Below are positions 16,221 to 26,282 of a stretch of 64,000 bases of DNA, piece after piece (position 1 is the first letter of the stretch; each line of letters begins with the position of its first letter). Under the pieces are notes generated by a model that was given only the letters and a program-made list of their open reading frames with translations, ran no database searches and had not been told where the DNA came from. The position numbers and the translations under genes are program-made. This DNA comes from a virus. The stretch spans positions 1 to 64,000 of IMG/VR virus record IMGVR_UViG_3300049433_000110; one strand, given 5' to 3'.

Positions 16221-17970
16221 ATTGTTTCGCAGCGCAATACTACTCTGCGCGTCCCTGCTGTGGATCTCAGCGTCCGCGCAGAATAGTCAGAGTGGGAATG
16301 CCTATACGCCGAACGTAGGTTCTCTTTCACAGTTACCGTCGATTGCCTCCGGCACCCTCCTCGGCAACTCCAGCGGCTCGACGGCGGCGCCGAGTGGATT
16401 GACAGCGATTCCGGGTGGAGTAGGACTGCCGGTGCTATCCAACGTCGGCACCAGTCTTTACCCGATCTACCAGAACCAGTTAGCGGCAACAATCACTGCG
16501 ACGAACGGTTCCAATACATTCACGTGCGTGACCGGCTGCTCTGGCTTCTACGTCGGTGCACTGTTGTATCAGTCTACCGCATTCCCCCTCAATGCTACGG
16601 TCACGGACATCAGCGGTAGCCCTTCCATCGTCGTTACGAAGAATGCTTCAGCGGATGTTACCGCTGGAATCATGAGCATCGGATTCAACAAATTCAACAC
16701 GACGAGCGCGATTCTGGCCAACAACGTGGCCACCAAGAATCTATATGCGGGACAAGCCTCGCAGAACGGTTCCAACTGGACGGACGAGCAACTGCCGAAC
16801 TACTGCAATCGGGCGGCAGTCTGTACGTTGGGCGTTTCGGGTAGTCAGGCCAATGCGACGTTTGGCCTCCGAACGAGCGATAACACTTTCTCTGCTCCCA
16901 CTGGCTCGATCAACGAAACGATCCTGTCCATCAACGACAACACGGGCACCTCCCACGACATGTGGGGTCTGTATATCCAGACCGAGGCGCTCGCCGGTGC
17001 CGGGACTAGTTCGGTTATTTTCGGTGTAGAGAATGACGTTGTAAACCAACACACCCCGGTTAACACCGATCCTTTCAGCGTTAATCAGATCAGCATGATC
17101 AACGCCTATCGCTTAGGGTGCGGCGCTGGCGTAGCGAATCAGACCTCGTGTACTACCGCCCTCGACATCGTCAACAACGGGCAGGCGTTCCGCACGGGGA
17201 TCAATTTCGGCAGTACTGCATTGGACCATTCGGTGCTCACCCATCCTTCAGCTGTGTCGATGCCATCGGGGGCGAATGGCGATGCTCTATCTTGGTATCG
17301 TCAAACCGGATACTCGTTGCCCGCATGGCAGTTATATGCGACCAACACAACGACGGATGGCAACTTCATATCAGAGGGTGATGCGGCCCTTGCGGTAGGA
17401 GGAACGACCGGGAACTGGGCCAGTATTGGCAAAACGGCCACTACCGTCGGCAATGCAACGGATAATCCTACTTTCTCGGTGCTCGGGAGCGGCTCTGTCA
17501 GCTTTAACGGCGGCGGAGTGGTCACCGTACAGGCGCTCAATGCCTCTTATGTCAACGTATCCTCTGCAAGCACCATCCCCACCACGGGCATCTACAGACC
17601 GGCCTCTAACCAGTTGGGGTTTTCATCTGCAAGCATCTTGAGAGGTCTGTTCGATGCCAATGGCATTTTGGATATCAACTATGCGGTCGCATCCACCGGA
17701 ACAAAGCCGACCGTTACCGGATGTTCCAATACGTCCACTCTGGGCGGAGCGACTGCCGGCTCTTACGTGTCTGGTACAACAGGAACTTGCACGGTGACGA
17801 TAACACTTCCGACCGGCCCCACGAACGGTTACGCCTGTTTTGCCCATGATGACACGACGGCTGCGGATTACACCCACTCAGCCATTGTTACCACCGTGAC
17901 CACACTGACGATCAGCGGCACTACTGTCAGCGGCGACAAAGTAGTGTGGGGGTGCCCGCTGGGCTATTGA
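16204..17970 (+). CDS. Secreted-type fibre-like protein with signal peptide
   Basis: 588 residues, overlapping the previous gene by 17 bases. The first 26 residues read as a Sec signal peptide: basic start, SAILLCASLLWIS, then SAQ before the likely cut. The rest is Ser/Thr/Asn-rich beta structure; Cys pairs (CVTGC) and the C-terminal part (TVTGCSNTSTLGGATAG ... VTITLPTGPTNGYACF) look like a fibre tip seen in phage-derived proteins. A signal peptide on a phage fibre is unusual and would send it to the periplasm or outside. Function unknown. Confidence 0.7.
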   Translation: MWPVGKLFRSAILLCASLLWISASAQNSQSGNAYTPNVGSLSQLPSIASGTLLGNSSGSTAAPSGLTAIPGGVGLPVLSNVGTSLYPIYQNQLAATITATNGSNTFTCVTGCSGFYVGALLYQSTAFPLNATVTDISGSPSIVVTKNASADVTAGIMSIGFNKFNTTSAILANNVATKNLYAGQASQNGSNWTDEQLPNYCNRAAVCTLGVSGSQANATFGLRTSDNTFSAPTGSINETILSINDNTGTSHDMWGLYIQTEALAGAGTSSVIFGVENDVVNQHTPVNTDPFSVNQISMINAYRLGCGAGVANQTSCTTALDIVNNGQAFRTGINFGSTALDHSVLTHPSAVSMPSGANGDALSWYRQTGYSLPAWQLYATNTTTDGNFISEGDAALAVGGTTGNWASIGKTATTVGNATDNPTFSVLGSGSVSFNGGGVVTVQALNASYVNVSSASTIPTTGIYRPASNQLGFSSASILRGLFDANGILDINYAVASTGTKPTVTGCSNTSTLGGATAGSYVSGTTGTCTVTITLPTGPTNGYACFAHDDTTAADYTHSAIVTTVTTLTISGTTVSGDKVVWGCPLGY

Positions 17971-18076
17971 TGGCACCCCTCCTACGACCTGAAGCCGTGT
18001 TTGACTACGACTGCGACGGATATTGACAAAATAGTTAACTGACATGACACCCACTAAATCCATGAGGTATTAAGCA

Positions 18077-18331
18077 ATGACACAGGTATACAAGGCTCCC
18101 AACGGCCGCAACTGCGTGATCGCCGAGGGCGCAAAGCCAGCGAATCCCCACACGCTGATCGATGATCCCAAGCACAGCAGCGCTCACACGGACCTGGGCC
18201 GGCAGGCAATGCAGTCGATGACGGAGAACAAATTGCAGGCCGAACACGTGATTGTGAACTACGTAGGACCCAATGGCGAAGTGCTGGGTAGTGAAGAGAT
18301 TCGGCGCGACTCACTGACGCCAGCATCCTGA
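18077..18331 (+). CDS. Small unknown protein
   Basis: 84 residues. Helical middle (HTDLGRQAMQSMTENKLQAE) and a short beta pair. The 106 bases before it hold only -35-like TTGACT/TTGACA sequences (18001, 18023) without good -10 partners. Confidence 0.6.
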   Translation: MTQVYKAPNGRNCVIAEGAKPANPHTLIDDPKHSSAHTDLGRQAMQSMTENKLQAEHVIVNYVGPNGEVLGSEEIRRDSLTPAS

Positions 18332-18356
18332 AGATCGAAGAGGAAAGAAAGCCGTC

Positions 18357-21300
18357 GTGGCAAGCTTCCCGGGGCAGAAGGGCACTGGTCCGCCGCTACC
18401 GAACCCGGTGACGGGATTGATAGCGGTCGTGGTGAGCGCCGCGCAGGTGAATCTGTCGTGGGCGATCGTCTCGAATGCCACGAGCTACAACGTGCTGCGC
18501 GGCGGTGTGTTGATCAGCTCCCCAGTAGTCCCCGCCTTGTCGGACACGACGGTGTCGGCCAACACGACCTATCTGTACACGGTGCAGGGGGTCAATTCCA
18601 ATGGGGTGGGCGCGCCCAGTGCACCGGTCAGTGCGACGACGCCGCCCGCGCAGGTGACGGGGCTCACGGCGACGGTGTTGAGTTCCAGTTCGATCAGGTT
18701 GGATTGGAATGCCACGAGCGGGGCGAACACGTACACGGTCGACCGCGGCGGTTCGCCAGTCGGCACGGCGGGGGCCAACAGTTTTACGGACACGGGATTG
18801 GCGCCGAGCACGTCGTACACGTACGCGGTGGCGGCCAATGGGGCGGGAGGTCAGGGCGCTTTTTCTAGCCCTGCGAGTGCGACGACGCAGGCGGCCTCCG
18901 GTGGCACGATCATCTTTAATCCCCACGGGTCCGGCTTTGGGGGCACGGTGGGCAACATCGGCGGGGCCTCGCAGTTCACCGCCTCCGGAGCCAATGCCGA
19001 CTGGCTCACGCAGATGACCAGCCTGGACAATGACAACAGCGTTGTCATGGCGGATGGGACGCATCCGATCAAACACATCAAGGTCGTGGTGAGTTGGCAG
19101 TTGTTGTTTCCCGTCACGCAAGGGGACTGGGCGAACAGTCAGGGGATCGGGCTGCTGACGACGCTGTTCAATAACGTCGCAGCGCTCAATCACGGGCCTT
19201 ATACGGTCTCGGTCGAATGCAATTCCGTGGGAAACACGTTTGGCACGGTCTCCTCCGGGGATGCGAAAAACATGATCCCGCTGTGGTGGTACAACAATGC
19301 CACCTATGGACCGGTTGGAGGCAACAACTATGGCGGTGTCTCATGGCGCACCTCGCCCGCCTACGGACCCAATCTTCGCATCGACAATGCCAATGTGCTG
19401 TCGGAGATGGTCTCGGTGATGAGCGCGATCTACACCGCACTGGAAGCGGCCGGCCATCACATCTATATCTTCAATCCGTTTCAGGAGTTGTCACTCGGGG
19501 CCGCTGGCTGGATCAATATGGGCCTGACGGACACCAGTTTTAAAACCGCCAATGCGGTGTTTGCAGCCAATCTGCGCGCGGCGATGCCCAAGAGCATGTT
19601 GGCCGTTGATCTCACCTATCCTTCGCAAAGCGGCATGCCGGGCGTTCCGGCCATGTTGGAAACGTTTCTGCCCAACAAGTGGTCTTGCAGTAACTACGAT
19701 GCCTGCAACCCGAATGTCCCTTCCGATATCACATCCACGCAGGCATTGCCGCGCATCGCGCAAGGAGATTTGGCATTCTGCGGCCAGAACACGCTCAACG
19801 GATCGGTGGTCACTAAGAATTACAAGGCGCTGGGATATGACTTCCAGTGTGACTCGTGCACAGACGAGTTAGGATTGAGGAATGCACCGCACAGCGTACT
19901 GCCGGCGCAGATCGGATCGGGAAGAATCCCGGACGTACTGACCAATGATACGTATTGCGGATCATCACATCACTTCTTCCAGTGGGCCAACAACGGGCCG
20001 CCCTGTAACGCGAACAGCGGCGGTTCCGGCCCTGCAAACTATGCGGTGAACGGCGTGACGGTGACGGCGAGCAATCTCGCCGCGTATCTTGCGCAGATCG
20101 GGGTCGGCGCACTCAATCCGACCAGGCCGTCGACATTCGGCACAGGTGGCACGTTAGCAGCGCCGGCGAACTTACGGTGGATCAATCAGGGCGGCCCGAA
20201 TAACTTCGATAGCGGGCATCCCAGTTCCAGCTCGAGCACGAATGCCATTCAGTGGGATCCGGTAACTACAGGCACGGGCTACAACGTCTACCGATCCAAG
20301 AACGGGGGTGCGTTTACCCTTCTGGCCACTAACGTTCAGCCCCAGACGTTCGTGGGTTCGATCGCGCTGGGCCCGGGTGGGATCGGTGGACGGCTGACGG
20401 TCACCACTGACAACACCGGTGGCAAGATCTTCCCGGGCACCGTCCTCGATGGCAACGCAGGCGTCACCGCTGAGACCACGATCAGCGACCGGTACACCGG
20501 GGGCAACCAGAACGGCACGACGACGGGGACGGGAGGTACGGGTACTTATCCTCTCAACATCCCTCAGACGCTCAGCTCGCGCACCTTCACGGTGTGTATG
20601 TTCATCGACACGACAGCGACGAATTCGAACAATGACCTGTACACCGGGCCAAACGACATCTATGACTACAACGTCTCTACTCTGAACGCAGCAGGCGAGG
20701 GGCCACAGACTACCAACATCACGATGTGGGGCTATCGCAACGGCTACACCTTGTGGCACGGCCTGCAGTCGCTTCCTCACGGAGAAGAGGTTTCTTTCGG
20801 GATGCCCAACTCGTTCTACAACTCGACTAACGGTAACCCGCAGGGCGGCCCGTTTTGTTGGGAGTACACGGTCAACCAGGGATTACAGCCCGGCACTGAT
20901 ACTCCCCAGGTCCCGGAATGGACGCTGGAAACCGGTTGGGCTGGGTACATGATGTTCGACTTCAATCCGGGCGCGGCCTATACGGGCTGGCCGCTGGATG
21001 GAATGGGAAGTGTCTCCCGAGTCCCGCCCGGGGACGTATTCGGCAAGCTTCCGCAGTTTGATGCTCTCGCCTATGCGCAAGGCGCGGTAGCTGCCAATAC
21101 CTGGGTGACAGTCAAGATTCCCATGGGCGTGTTCGGCATGACGCGCAACAGTTTCACCGGCAGCATTTCGAACGGCTCCGGAGGCGCCGGCTCCACGTGC
21201 TCCGTGACTGCGGTAGGCGGTGGATTGTTTGGAGGCGCGGGAACGTTTGATAATTCCGGTTACATCACGGGCACGGGAATCCCTGCCGGTAGCTGGGTCA

Positions 21301-21521
21301 ATTCGAATCTGACATTGGGAACGGGTCCCGGCGGCTCAGGCCCCGGCAGCACGTGGCAGATCCTCAACGGAACAGGCGCGGGCACTCCAGTCAGTGTCAA
21401 CGTGACTTCCGATGGAACATGGGCGTATTCCCGAACGAGCTTGTACAAATTCCCCCTCTACACCCGAAGCGGGCCAACTCAGCAGTCATTTCTCAATAAC
21501 CTCCGGTTTTCGAGGACCTGA
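18357..21521 (+). CDS. FN3/CBM multidomain receptor-type protein
   Basis: 1,054 residues from GTG 18357 with GAAGAGGAAAG upstream. Two FN3 domains at about 14-95 and 96-178 (NVLRGG and YTVDRGG strands). Then a long domain of about 180-560 with HHIYIFNPFQELSLG, which may be a TIM-barrel-like sugar-active domain (uncertain). A third FN3 (about 610-800) is split by an inserted beta domain (666-748). A jelly-roll CBM-like domain ends the chain (NTWVTVKIPMGVFGM ... YKFPLYTRSG), again split by an inserted beta domain (about 933-1021). It probably binds or degrades a cell-surface glycan. Confidence 0.7.
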   Translation: MASFPGQKGTGPPLPNPVTGLIAVVVSAAQVNLSWAIVSNATSYNVLRGGVLISSPVVPALSDTTVSANTTYLYTVQGVNSNGVGAPSAPVSATTPPAQVTGLTATVLSSSSIRLDWNATSGANTYTVDRGGSPVGTAGANSFTDTGLAPSTSYTYAVAANGAGGQGAFSSPASATTQAASGGTIIFNPHGSGFGGTVGNIGGASQFTASGANADWLTQMTSLDNDNSVVMADGTHPIKHIKVVVSWQLLFPVTQGDWANSQGIGLLTTLFNNVAALNHGPYTVSVECNSVGNTFGTVSSGDAKNMIPLWWYNNATYGPVGGNNYGGVSWRTSPAYGPNLRIDNANVLSEMVSVMSAIYTALEAAGHHIYIFNPFQELSLGAAGWINMGLTDTSFKTANAVFAANLRAAMPKSMLAVDLTYPSQSGMPGVPAMLETFLPNKWSCSNYDACNPNVPSDITSTQALPRIAQGDLAFCGQNTLNGSVVTKNYKALGYDFQCDSCTDELGLRNAPHSVLPAQIGSGRIPDVLTNDTYCGSSHHFFQWANNGPPCNANSGGSGPANYAVNGVTVTASNLAAYLAQIGVGALNPTRPSTFGTGGTLAAPANLRWINQGGPNNFDSGHPSSSSSTNAIQWDPVTTGTGYNVYRSKNGGAFTLLATNVQPQTFVGSIALGPGGIGGRLTVTTDNTGGKIFPGTVLDGNAGVTAETTISDRYTGGNQNGTTTGTGGTGTYPLNIPQTLSSRTFTVCMFIDTTATNSNNDLYTGPNDIYDYNVSTLNAAGEGPQTTNITMWGYRNGYTLWHGLQSLPHGEEVSFGMPNSFYNSTNGNPQGGPFCWEYTVNQGLQPGTDTPQVPEWTLETGWAGYMMFDFNPGAAYTGWPLDGMGSVSRVPPGDVFGKLPQFDALAYAQGAVAANTWVTVKIPMGVFGMTRNSFTGSISNGSGGAGSTCSVTAVGGGLFGGAGTFDNSGYITGTGIPAGSWVNSNLTLGTGPGGSGPGSTWQILNGTGAGTPVSVNVTSDGTWAYSRTSLYKFPLYTRSGPTQQSFLNNLRFSRT

Positions 21522-23146
21522 TGGCCGCGGACATCCGACAAAGCGCATTCAGCCAGTCGCAACCCGGCAGTGCGTTTGTAAACCCGATTCCGGTTTGCGA
21601 ACCGTCCGCCACGGTGTCCGGCAACGCCATCATTGCTTTCGGCGCCAGTTCTTATGACGTCTCGGCCCAGACATTTACTTGCACCGACACTCTGGGGCAG
21701 ACCTACACCCAGATCGACTACCTGTCGCAATCGGGTGCGTACAACTTTGCGACGTTCATCTGCCAGAACGCGCTGTCGCTGCCCGCCCCGGTCGCGATCA
21801 CTTTTACGGGCTCTGTTGCAATCAGTGCAGCTTCGACCACGCTCTCATCGCCATGGGCTGGGACGACTGCCACTTACATCATTCGGTTCAGCACCGGGGA
21901 ATGCAGGGCATCCACACTCACCAACGGCTCTACTACTTGCACATGGAGCCAAGGCTTGGGGCAAGCTGCCACTGCCTCGGCAACGGCAGGTAGCGGCCCG
22001 TACTTCAACCAAAGCGGTGGCAACGGGGATGCTACGGTTGCAGGTATTCTTGAAATAGAGAACGTGCCCCCATCGGGCGTTCTGGTCGCGCACAACGCAG
22101 CGATTAGAAACAGCATCACGAATGGCGCCAACACGCTCAACCCGGGAAGTCTGGCTTGCGGATCGGGCAATGGCCTGTTGGTCATGCTCGTTGCCAATGC
22201 CACCAATAACACCGGCTCACCCTCTTACACGCCTCTCGTGGGTACTTCGCCGGTCTCCTTCACCCAGTTCGGCAGTTCGTTTGTCAACTACGGCGGAGAC
22301 ATCGCAACCAATGCCTTTATCTGGCAGTCTGCGCATCTCACAGCTCCTGGCACGATCACGCCGACGGCCGGTACGCAAGAGACCGGGGCTGAGACCTATT
22401 ACGTTTTCGGGATGTTCTTTGCGGATGCGGCGCCCATCGTTCGCAAGTGGCACGGCACCGTTGCGCGCGGAAGCGGTTCCGTCACGCCCACCACGAACGG
22501 CAGTTATGCGGCCGGCGACACACTGATCTATTACACGTATCAGGATTCTGCAGGCACCAACGGCAGTGCGGTGGTGTCCGGCATCAACTCGCCCTGGACG
22601 GCGATTGATTTTGATACCAACGCGCCGCAACTGCGGGCCTTTCGCCTCAATGTGGTGACGGGAAGCGAGTCGATTCCGACGGCGACGTGGGGTACCGGGC
22701 AGCCCTGCGGTGCCAAGTTGGTGTGTTTATCCGGGGTGGACCCCAGTGCCACGGGCGGTACGCCGGTGGATCGCGTGACCAACACGACGGGGAATATCGT
22801 ATCCCCGACCGTGGGTCGTACGCCGAGCGTGGATGGGTGTTATTGCTCGTGGTACGGCACGCACGTCAAAACCGCGACCTCCAACACCAACTCGTGGACC
22901 CCACCCACGAGCTTCACGCTGCTGGATTCTGACAATCCGCCCGGCGGCGCAGCCGCCTTTGTGCTGGGTGAGTGGATCCAGAGCACGGCCACCGCGATCG
23001 GGGCCAGCATCGTGTTCACGGCCGCGACCCCCGATACCAGCGCGGCGATGCAGTCGGCGTTCTTCATCCTGGCGCCGGCCAGGACGGCACCACCACCCTC
23101 ACCGCCGACCTCAAAGGGCGGCATGAACGTACAGGTGTGCATGTGA
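21521..23146 (+). CDS. Large beta-rich virion protein
   Basis: 541 residues, ATG overlapping the previous TGA. Ser/Thr/Gly-rich beta-sandwich pattern in two halves (SGNAIIAFGASSYD; GNGLLVMLVANATNN), each followed by similar strands. A Pro-rich linker and GGMN end close it. Probably part of the receptor-binding set. Confidence 0.6.
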   Translation: MAADIRQSAFSQSQPGSAFVNPIPVCEPSATVSGNAIIAFGASSYDVSAQTFTCTDTLGQTYTQIDYLSQSGAYNFATFICQNALSLPAPVAITFTGSVAISAASTTLSSPWAGTTATYIIRFSTGECRASTLTNGSTTCTWSQGLGQAATASATAGSGPYFNQSGGNGDATVAGILEIENVPPSGVLVAHNAAIRNSITNGANTLNPGSLACGSGNGLLVMLVANATNNTGSPSYTPLVGTSPVSFTQFGSSFVNYGGDIATNAFIWQSAHLTAPGTITPTAGTQETGAETYYVFGMFFADAAPIVRKWHGTVARGSGSVTPTTNGSYAAGDTLIYYTYQDSAGTNGSAVVSGINSPWTAIDFDTNAPQLRAFRLNVVTGSESIPTATWGTGQPCGAKLVCLSGVDPSATGGTPVDRVTNTTGNIVSPTVGRTPSVDGCYCSWYGTHVKTATSNTNSWTPPTSFTLLDSDNPPGGAAAFVLGEWIQSTATAIGASIVFTAATPDTSAAMQSAFFILAPARTAPPPSPPTSKGGMNVQVCM

Positions 23147-23424
23147 ATGCCTTCGACTACATGCTTCCTCCCAAGGAGCAGTTTCACCTCACCGAGAATT
23201 ACGTCTCGAGCCCGCCTGCGCTCACCATCTTTGATGAGGCCGGAGCGGTGTGGTGTCTCGACACTGACATGCAACCGGGGCCGTTTGGCGAGTATGCTTT
23301 TTCCGTGCTGCGCAATGGTGTGCGCACTGGCGCCGTGGCGTCTCGGATTGAAAGACGTAACGGCAAGATCCGCGTTTTCACCGTCGATGGCTGGCGCCAA
23401 TGGACGGGACGATCGTTTGCTTAG
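23143..23424 (+). CDS. Small virion-region protein
   Basis: 93 residues from GTG 23143 (GTGA overlap). Compact alpha/beta pattern (VWCLDTDMQPGPFGEYAFSV). Followed by 54 bases with two overlapping inverted repeats (CTCAA/TTGAG and GAGCG/CGCTC, 23446-23466) that may be a pause site. Confidence 0.6.
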   Translation: MNAFDYMLPPKEQFHLTENYVSSPPALTIFDEAGAVWCLDTDMQPGPFGEYAFSVLRNGVRTGAVASRIERRNGKIRVFTVDGWRQWTGRSFA

Positions 23425-23478
23425 GCCCTGTTTTATCGAGTACTCTCAAACTTGAGCGTTACGCTCTGGAGTTGATTT

Positions 23479-23967
23479 ATGGCACGAGTTTACACACTGG
23501 CGGGAGCGAACCTGACTCTTGCCAACCAAGCCGTCACCCTCGCGTTCGTGAATGTCGGCGCGACGACCTCCCTTGAGTTTTTGCGCGCGTGGGCGTCGCA
23601 GTCGAGCTCGAACAACACGGCTCAGCAGCGCGTGCAACTCAATACTCAGGTGTCGGCGTTTCCCACCCTGACCTCACAGACCCCATCGAAGAACTGGACT
23701 CTGGATCCCGCATCGCAAATCGTGGGCGGTGCGGCGGGTGCGGCAGGCACTTCGGGTGTCAACGCATCGGCGGAGGGCGCCGGCGCGAAGTCGATTATCT
23801 ACCCGGATGCCTTCTCGATCGTGAATGGATATCTTTGGGTGCCCACACCGCCTGAGACTCTGACGCTGAATGCGAGCGCCACCTCGGGCCTGGGACTCCA
23901 TTTTCCGGCAGCACCAGGCTCGCTCGGCAACTGGAACGGCGGCCTCGTGTTTAGAGAAACCGCGTAA
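23479..23967 (+). CDS. Structural protein candidate
   Basis: 162 residues. Beta-rich with helical break (RVYTLAGANLTLANQAVTLA). Resembles small virion proteins that occur near tail genes of podoviruses, by pattern only. Confidence 0.6.
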   Translation: MARVYTLAGANLTLANQAVTLAFVNVGATTSLEFLRAWASQSSSNNTAQQRVQLNTQVSAFPTLTSQTPSKNWTLDPASQIVGGAAGAAGTSGVNASAEGAGAKSIIYPDAFSIVNGYLWVPTPPETLTLNASATSGLGLHFPAAPGSLGNWNGGLVFRETA

Positions 23968-23998
23968 TCCACGCTCGCTAGGTCATTAGGAGAGGCCA

Positions 23999-25207
23999 GT
24001 GGGGCACTGGTATAACCCGCCGCCTCCGCAACCGGCCGCCGTTCACCTTCCGCCGAATGCGACGGCGTCGGCCAATATCCCGCCCAATCCTGTTGGGTCG
24101 GGATCGCTGTTGATTCGATCGACGTGGCCCCAAGAGTCATGGCCAAGTCAGGTGTTGATTGGCGGCGGCGTCGGAGCGCTCACGGCTGCTGTCTTTACGC
24201 CTCCGACGGCTATTGCAGCGACCAATCCGGCCCTGTTGGCAGCGATCCGGCAGGCATGGCCACCCGAGCTATGGGCGACACAGCGCGCCGCTCAAATCGC
24301 GAGCCTCCTCGCTGCAGTGATCAATCCGCCAGTGGCGTATCCGTCGCCACCCGCCTCTCTCGGATCCTTGCGAGGCAGTTGGCCGCAGGAATCGTGGTAC
24401 GCGCAATCGGAATCGGGCATTGCCTCGGGGCTCGCGCAGACTCAACTGCCCGCGGTCTATTCGCCGAACTGGTACGGCGACACGCTTCTGCTACTGGTGT
24501 CGACGTGGCCTCGGGAGGATTGGCGGGCACAGACCGGCGCACGGTATGCGGCATGGATACCACCCCCCGCAACGGCCATCCCGACTGCGATCCGACATCC
24601 GGAAATCCTGCTTTGGACGCCGGACACGTGGGGAGCTCAATCCGGCACGAGGGCAGCCCCCATTCTCGCCCAGGCACCCGCGTCGCAGCCGTATGTAAAC
24701 CGATGGCTCTCGGCGGCTTTGCGTTCGACATGGTTGCCCGAGGATTGGCCCGCGCAGACTTTCCCCGATATCGCAGGCGGCCAGTCGCCGTTGGCACCGC
24801 CGCTGCCGCTGCCGCCGTCACAATTCACAATCTCTCTGTGGCCCGTCGAATTCTGGGGACCCCAAGGCGGCACGCGAGACGCCGCGATTCTCGCCAGCCC
24901 CCAGATCCTCATATTCATGCCGTTCGTGGTGGGCGAGTTGCGGGACGTGGCGATCGCGCAGTTGCAGTCCCTATTCGCGCCGACCATCACCCTGCAGTAT
25001 GTTTTCTCAGGCGCCCCCGTACTGACCGTTGTCGCCCAATCAATCCCTGTGGGTACGCTGGTATTCCCAGGGGAGGCCGTTACCCTGCAAATATCCCTTG
25101 GGCATCGACACGGCCCGCTACCGTGCCCCATCGTTGAGAGTATCCTCATCAGCAACATTCCGGTGGTTCTGAGCATCTTGCCCCCCAACAAGACGGTGAT
25201 CCATTGA
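23999..25207 (+). CDS. Seven-repeat WPxExW protein with PASTA-like end
   Basis: 402 residues from GTG 23999 with AGGAG upstream. Seven copies of a W-x4-W motif (consensus WPxExWxxQ) begin at Trp43, 87, 128, 170, 206, 245 and 281, spaced 36-44 residues apart, each followed by an Ala/Pro-rich helix or linker. The end (about 338-368, VVAQSIPVGTLVFPGEAVTL) follows the PASTA pattern of a strand, a QSxPxGT turn and a final strand. PASTA units bind peptidoglycan fragments in other proteins. I know no family with the WPxExW array. The following TTG start overlaps its stop. Confidence 0.65.
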   Translation: MGHWYNPPPPQPAAVHLPPNATASANIPPNPVGSGSLLIRSTWPQESWPSQVLIGGGVGALTAAVFTPPTAIAATNPALLAAIRQAWPPELWATQRAAQIASLLAAVINPPVAYPSPPASLGSLRGSWPQESWYAQSESGIASGLAQTQLPAVYSPNWYGDTLLLLVSTWPREDWRAQTGARYAAWIPPPATAIPTAIRHPEILLWTPDTWGAQSGTRAAPILAQAPASQPYVNRWLSAALRSTWLPEDWPAQTFPDIAGGQSPLAPPLPLPPSQFTISLWPVEFWGPQGGTRDAAILASPQILIFMPFVVGELRDVAIAQLQSLFAPTITLQYVFSGAPVLTVVAQSIPVGTLVFPGEAVTLQISLGHRHGPLPCPIVESILISNIPVVLSILPPNKTVIH

Positions 25208-25593
25208 ACTGCGCGTGCTCCTCCTCGTGTGAGGCATTTGCCTTCGATTTGTGCATCCAGCAGTGGGCGACCTACAGCCAAGCGTTCACGTGGCTGTCGC
25301 CGCAAGTCGTCGCCAATGGGGGGCAGCAGGTGTTGCCGGTTGATCTGACGGGGTACACGGCAACATTGCAGATTCTCCCGTATCCGCTCGCGACGGCCAT
25401 CCTTTACGATGCCAGTTCAAACATCACGCTCGGGGGACCCACGGGGATCATTACTATCAACATTCCTGCGGCAGTGACGGGCGCCTTCACGTGGTGGGCT
25501 GGCGTGTATGACCTGCTGTTGACAGACCTCGCTGGGACTGTGACGCGGTTCACGCAGGGGAATGTGACAGTGTCTCCGGGGGTGTCTACGTGA
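25204..25593 (+). CDS. BppU-like Ig-fold tail protein
   Basis: 129 residues from TTG 25204 (TTGA overlap), beginning NCACSSSCEAF. The body follows a common phage pattern: a strand with PVDLTGYTATLQI, a loop, INIPAAVTGAFTW, then YDLLLTDLAGTVTRFTQGNV. This is the small beta-sandwich used in baseplate or fibre-attachment proteins. It precedes the first adaptor. Confidence 0.65.
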   Translation: MNCACSSSCEAFAFDLCIQQWATYSQAFTWLSPQVVANGGQQVLPVDLTGYTATLQILPYPLATAILYDASSNITLGGPTGIITINIPAAVTGAFTWWAGVYDLLLTDLAGTVTRFTQGNVTVSPGVST

Positions 25594-26282
25594 GCATGAA
25601 GACATCAGGTACCTACGCCTTCGCACCCTCGATGGGAGAGGCAGTTCTGTACGCTTTCGGGTTGTGCGGCGTGCGCCGTACCGCAATCACCCAACAGCAC
25701 ATGGAAGACGCCCGCATGGCGACCAACATGTTGATGGGGCGCTGGAGCGCGGATGGAGTCAACTTATGGCAGGTTGACTTGGTCAGCTTTCCTCTTATTA
25801 AAGGGCAACCGACATACCCCGTCCCCTGCAACACGATCGTGATGCTCGATATGTACTACACGATCAACAATGGCGCACAGTCTATAGACCGAATCGTCAC
25901 TCCAGTGAGTCGTACGGAGTACGCGAGCTATCCCAACAAGAATCAGCAGGGAAGCCCGACCGTAGCATGGTTCAACAGACTGCTATCTCCCACTGTTACC
26001 TTGTGGTTGGTACCTAACGGACAGCAAGCCTCCTTCAGTTACTATCGACTGCGACAAACACAGGATTCTGAATTTAAGAATGGAACTAACGTCGAGATTC
26101 CCCCGTACTTTTTGGAATCTTATGTATTCGGTCTGGCAACTCGACTGGCTGCTATTTGGGCGCCTGACAGAGCGGTGGGACTGAAAGCAATGGCGGATGA
26201 GGCTTGGGGGATCGCAAGCAGACAAAACATCGAGCAATCGAATTTTTACGTCTCTCCTAGTGTGGGAGGATATTTCCGGTGA
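25590..26282 (+). CDS. Head-tail adaptor, P22 gp4-like
   Basis: 230 residues. Helical start with EAVLYAFGLCGVRRTAITQQ, then LMGRWSADGVNLWQVDLVSF, a beta core and a helical end (FGLATRLAAIWAPDRAVGLK). This is the pattern of podovirus adaptor proteins that sit under the portal and close the head (P22 gp4, SU10 adaptor). Its stop overlaps the GTG of a GIY-YIG gene. Confidence 0.75.
   Translation: MSMKTSGTYAFAPSMGEAVLYAFGLCGVRRTAITQQHMEDARMATNMLMGRWSADGVNLWQVDLVSFPLIKGQPTYPVPCNTIVMLDMYYTINNGAQSIDRIVTPVSRTEYASYPNKNQQGSPTVAWFNRLLSPTVTLWLVPNGQQASFSYYRLRQTQDSEFKNGTNVEIPPYFLESYVFGLATRLAAIWAPDRAVGLKAMADEAWGIASRQNIEQSNFYVSPSVGGYFR

Noticed and set aside
18001-18076. Promoter before the 18077 gene
   Set aside because: TTGACT and TTGACA are present, but no hexamer like TATAAT lies 15-19 bases downstream of either.
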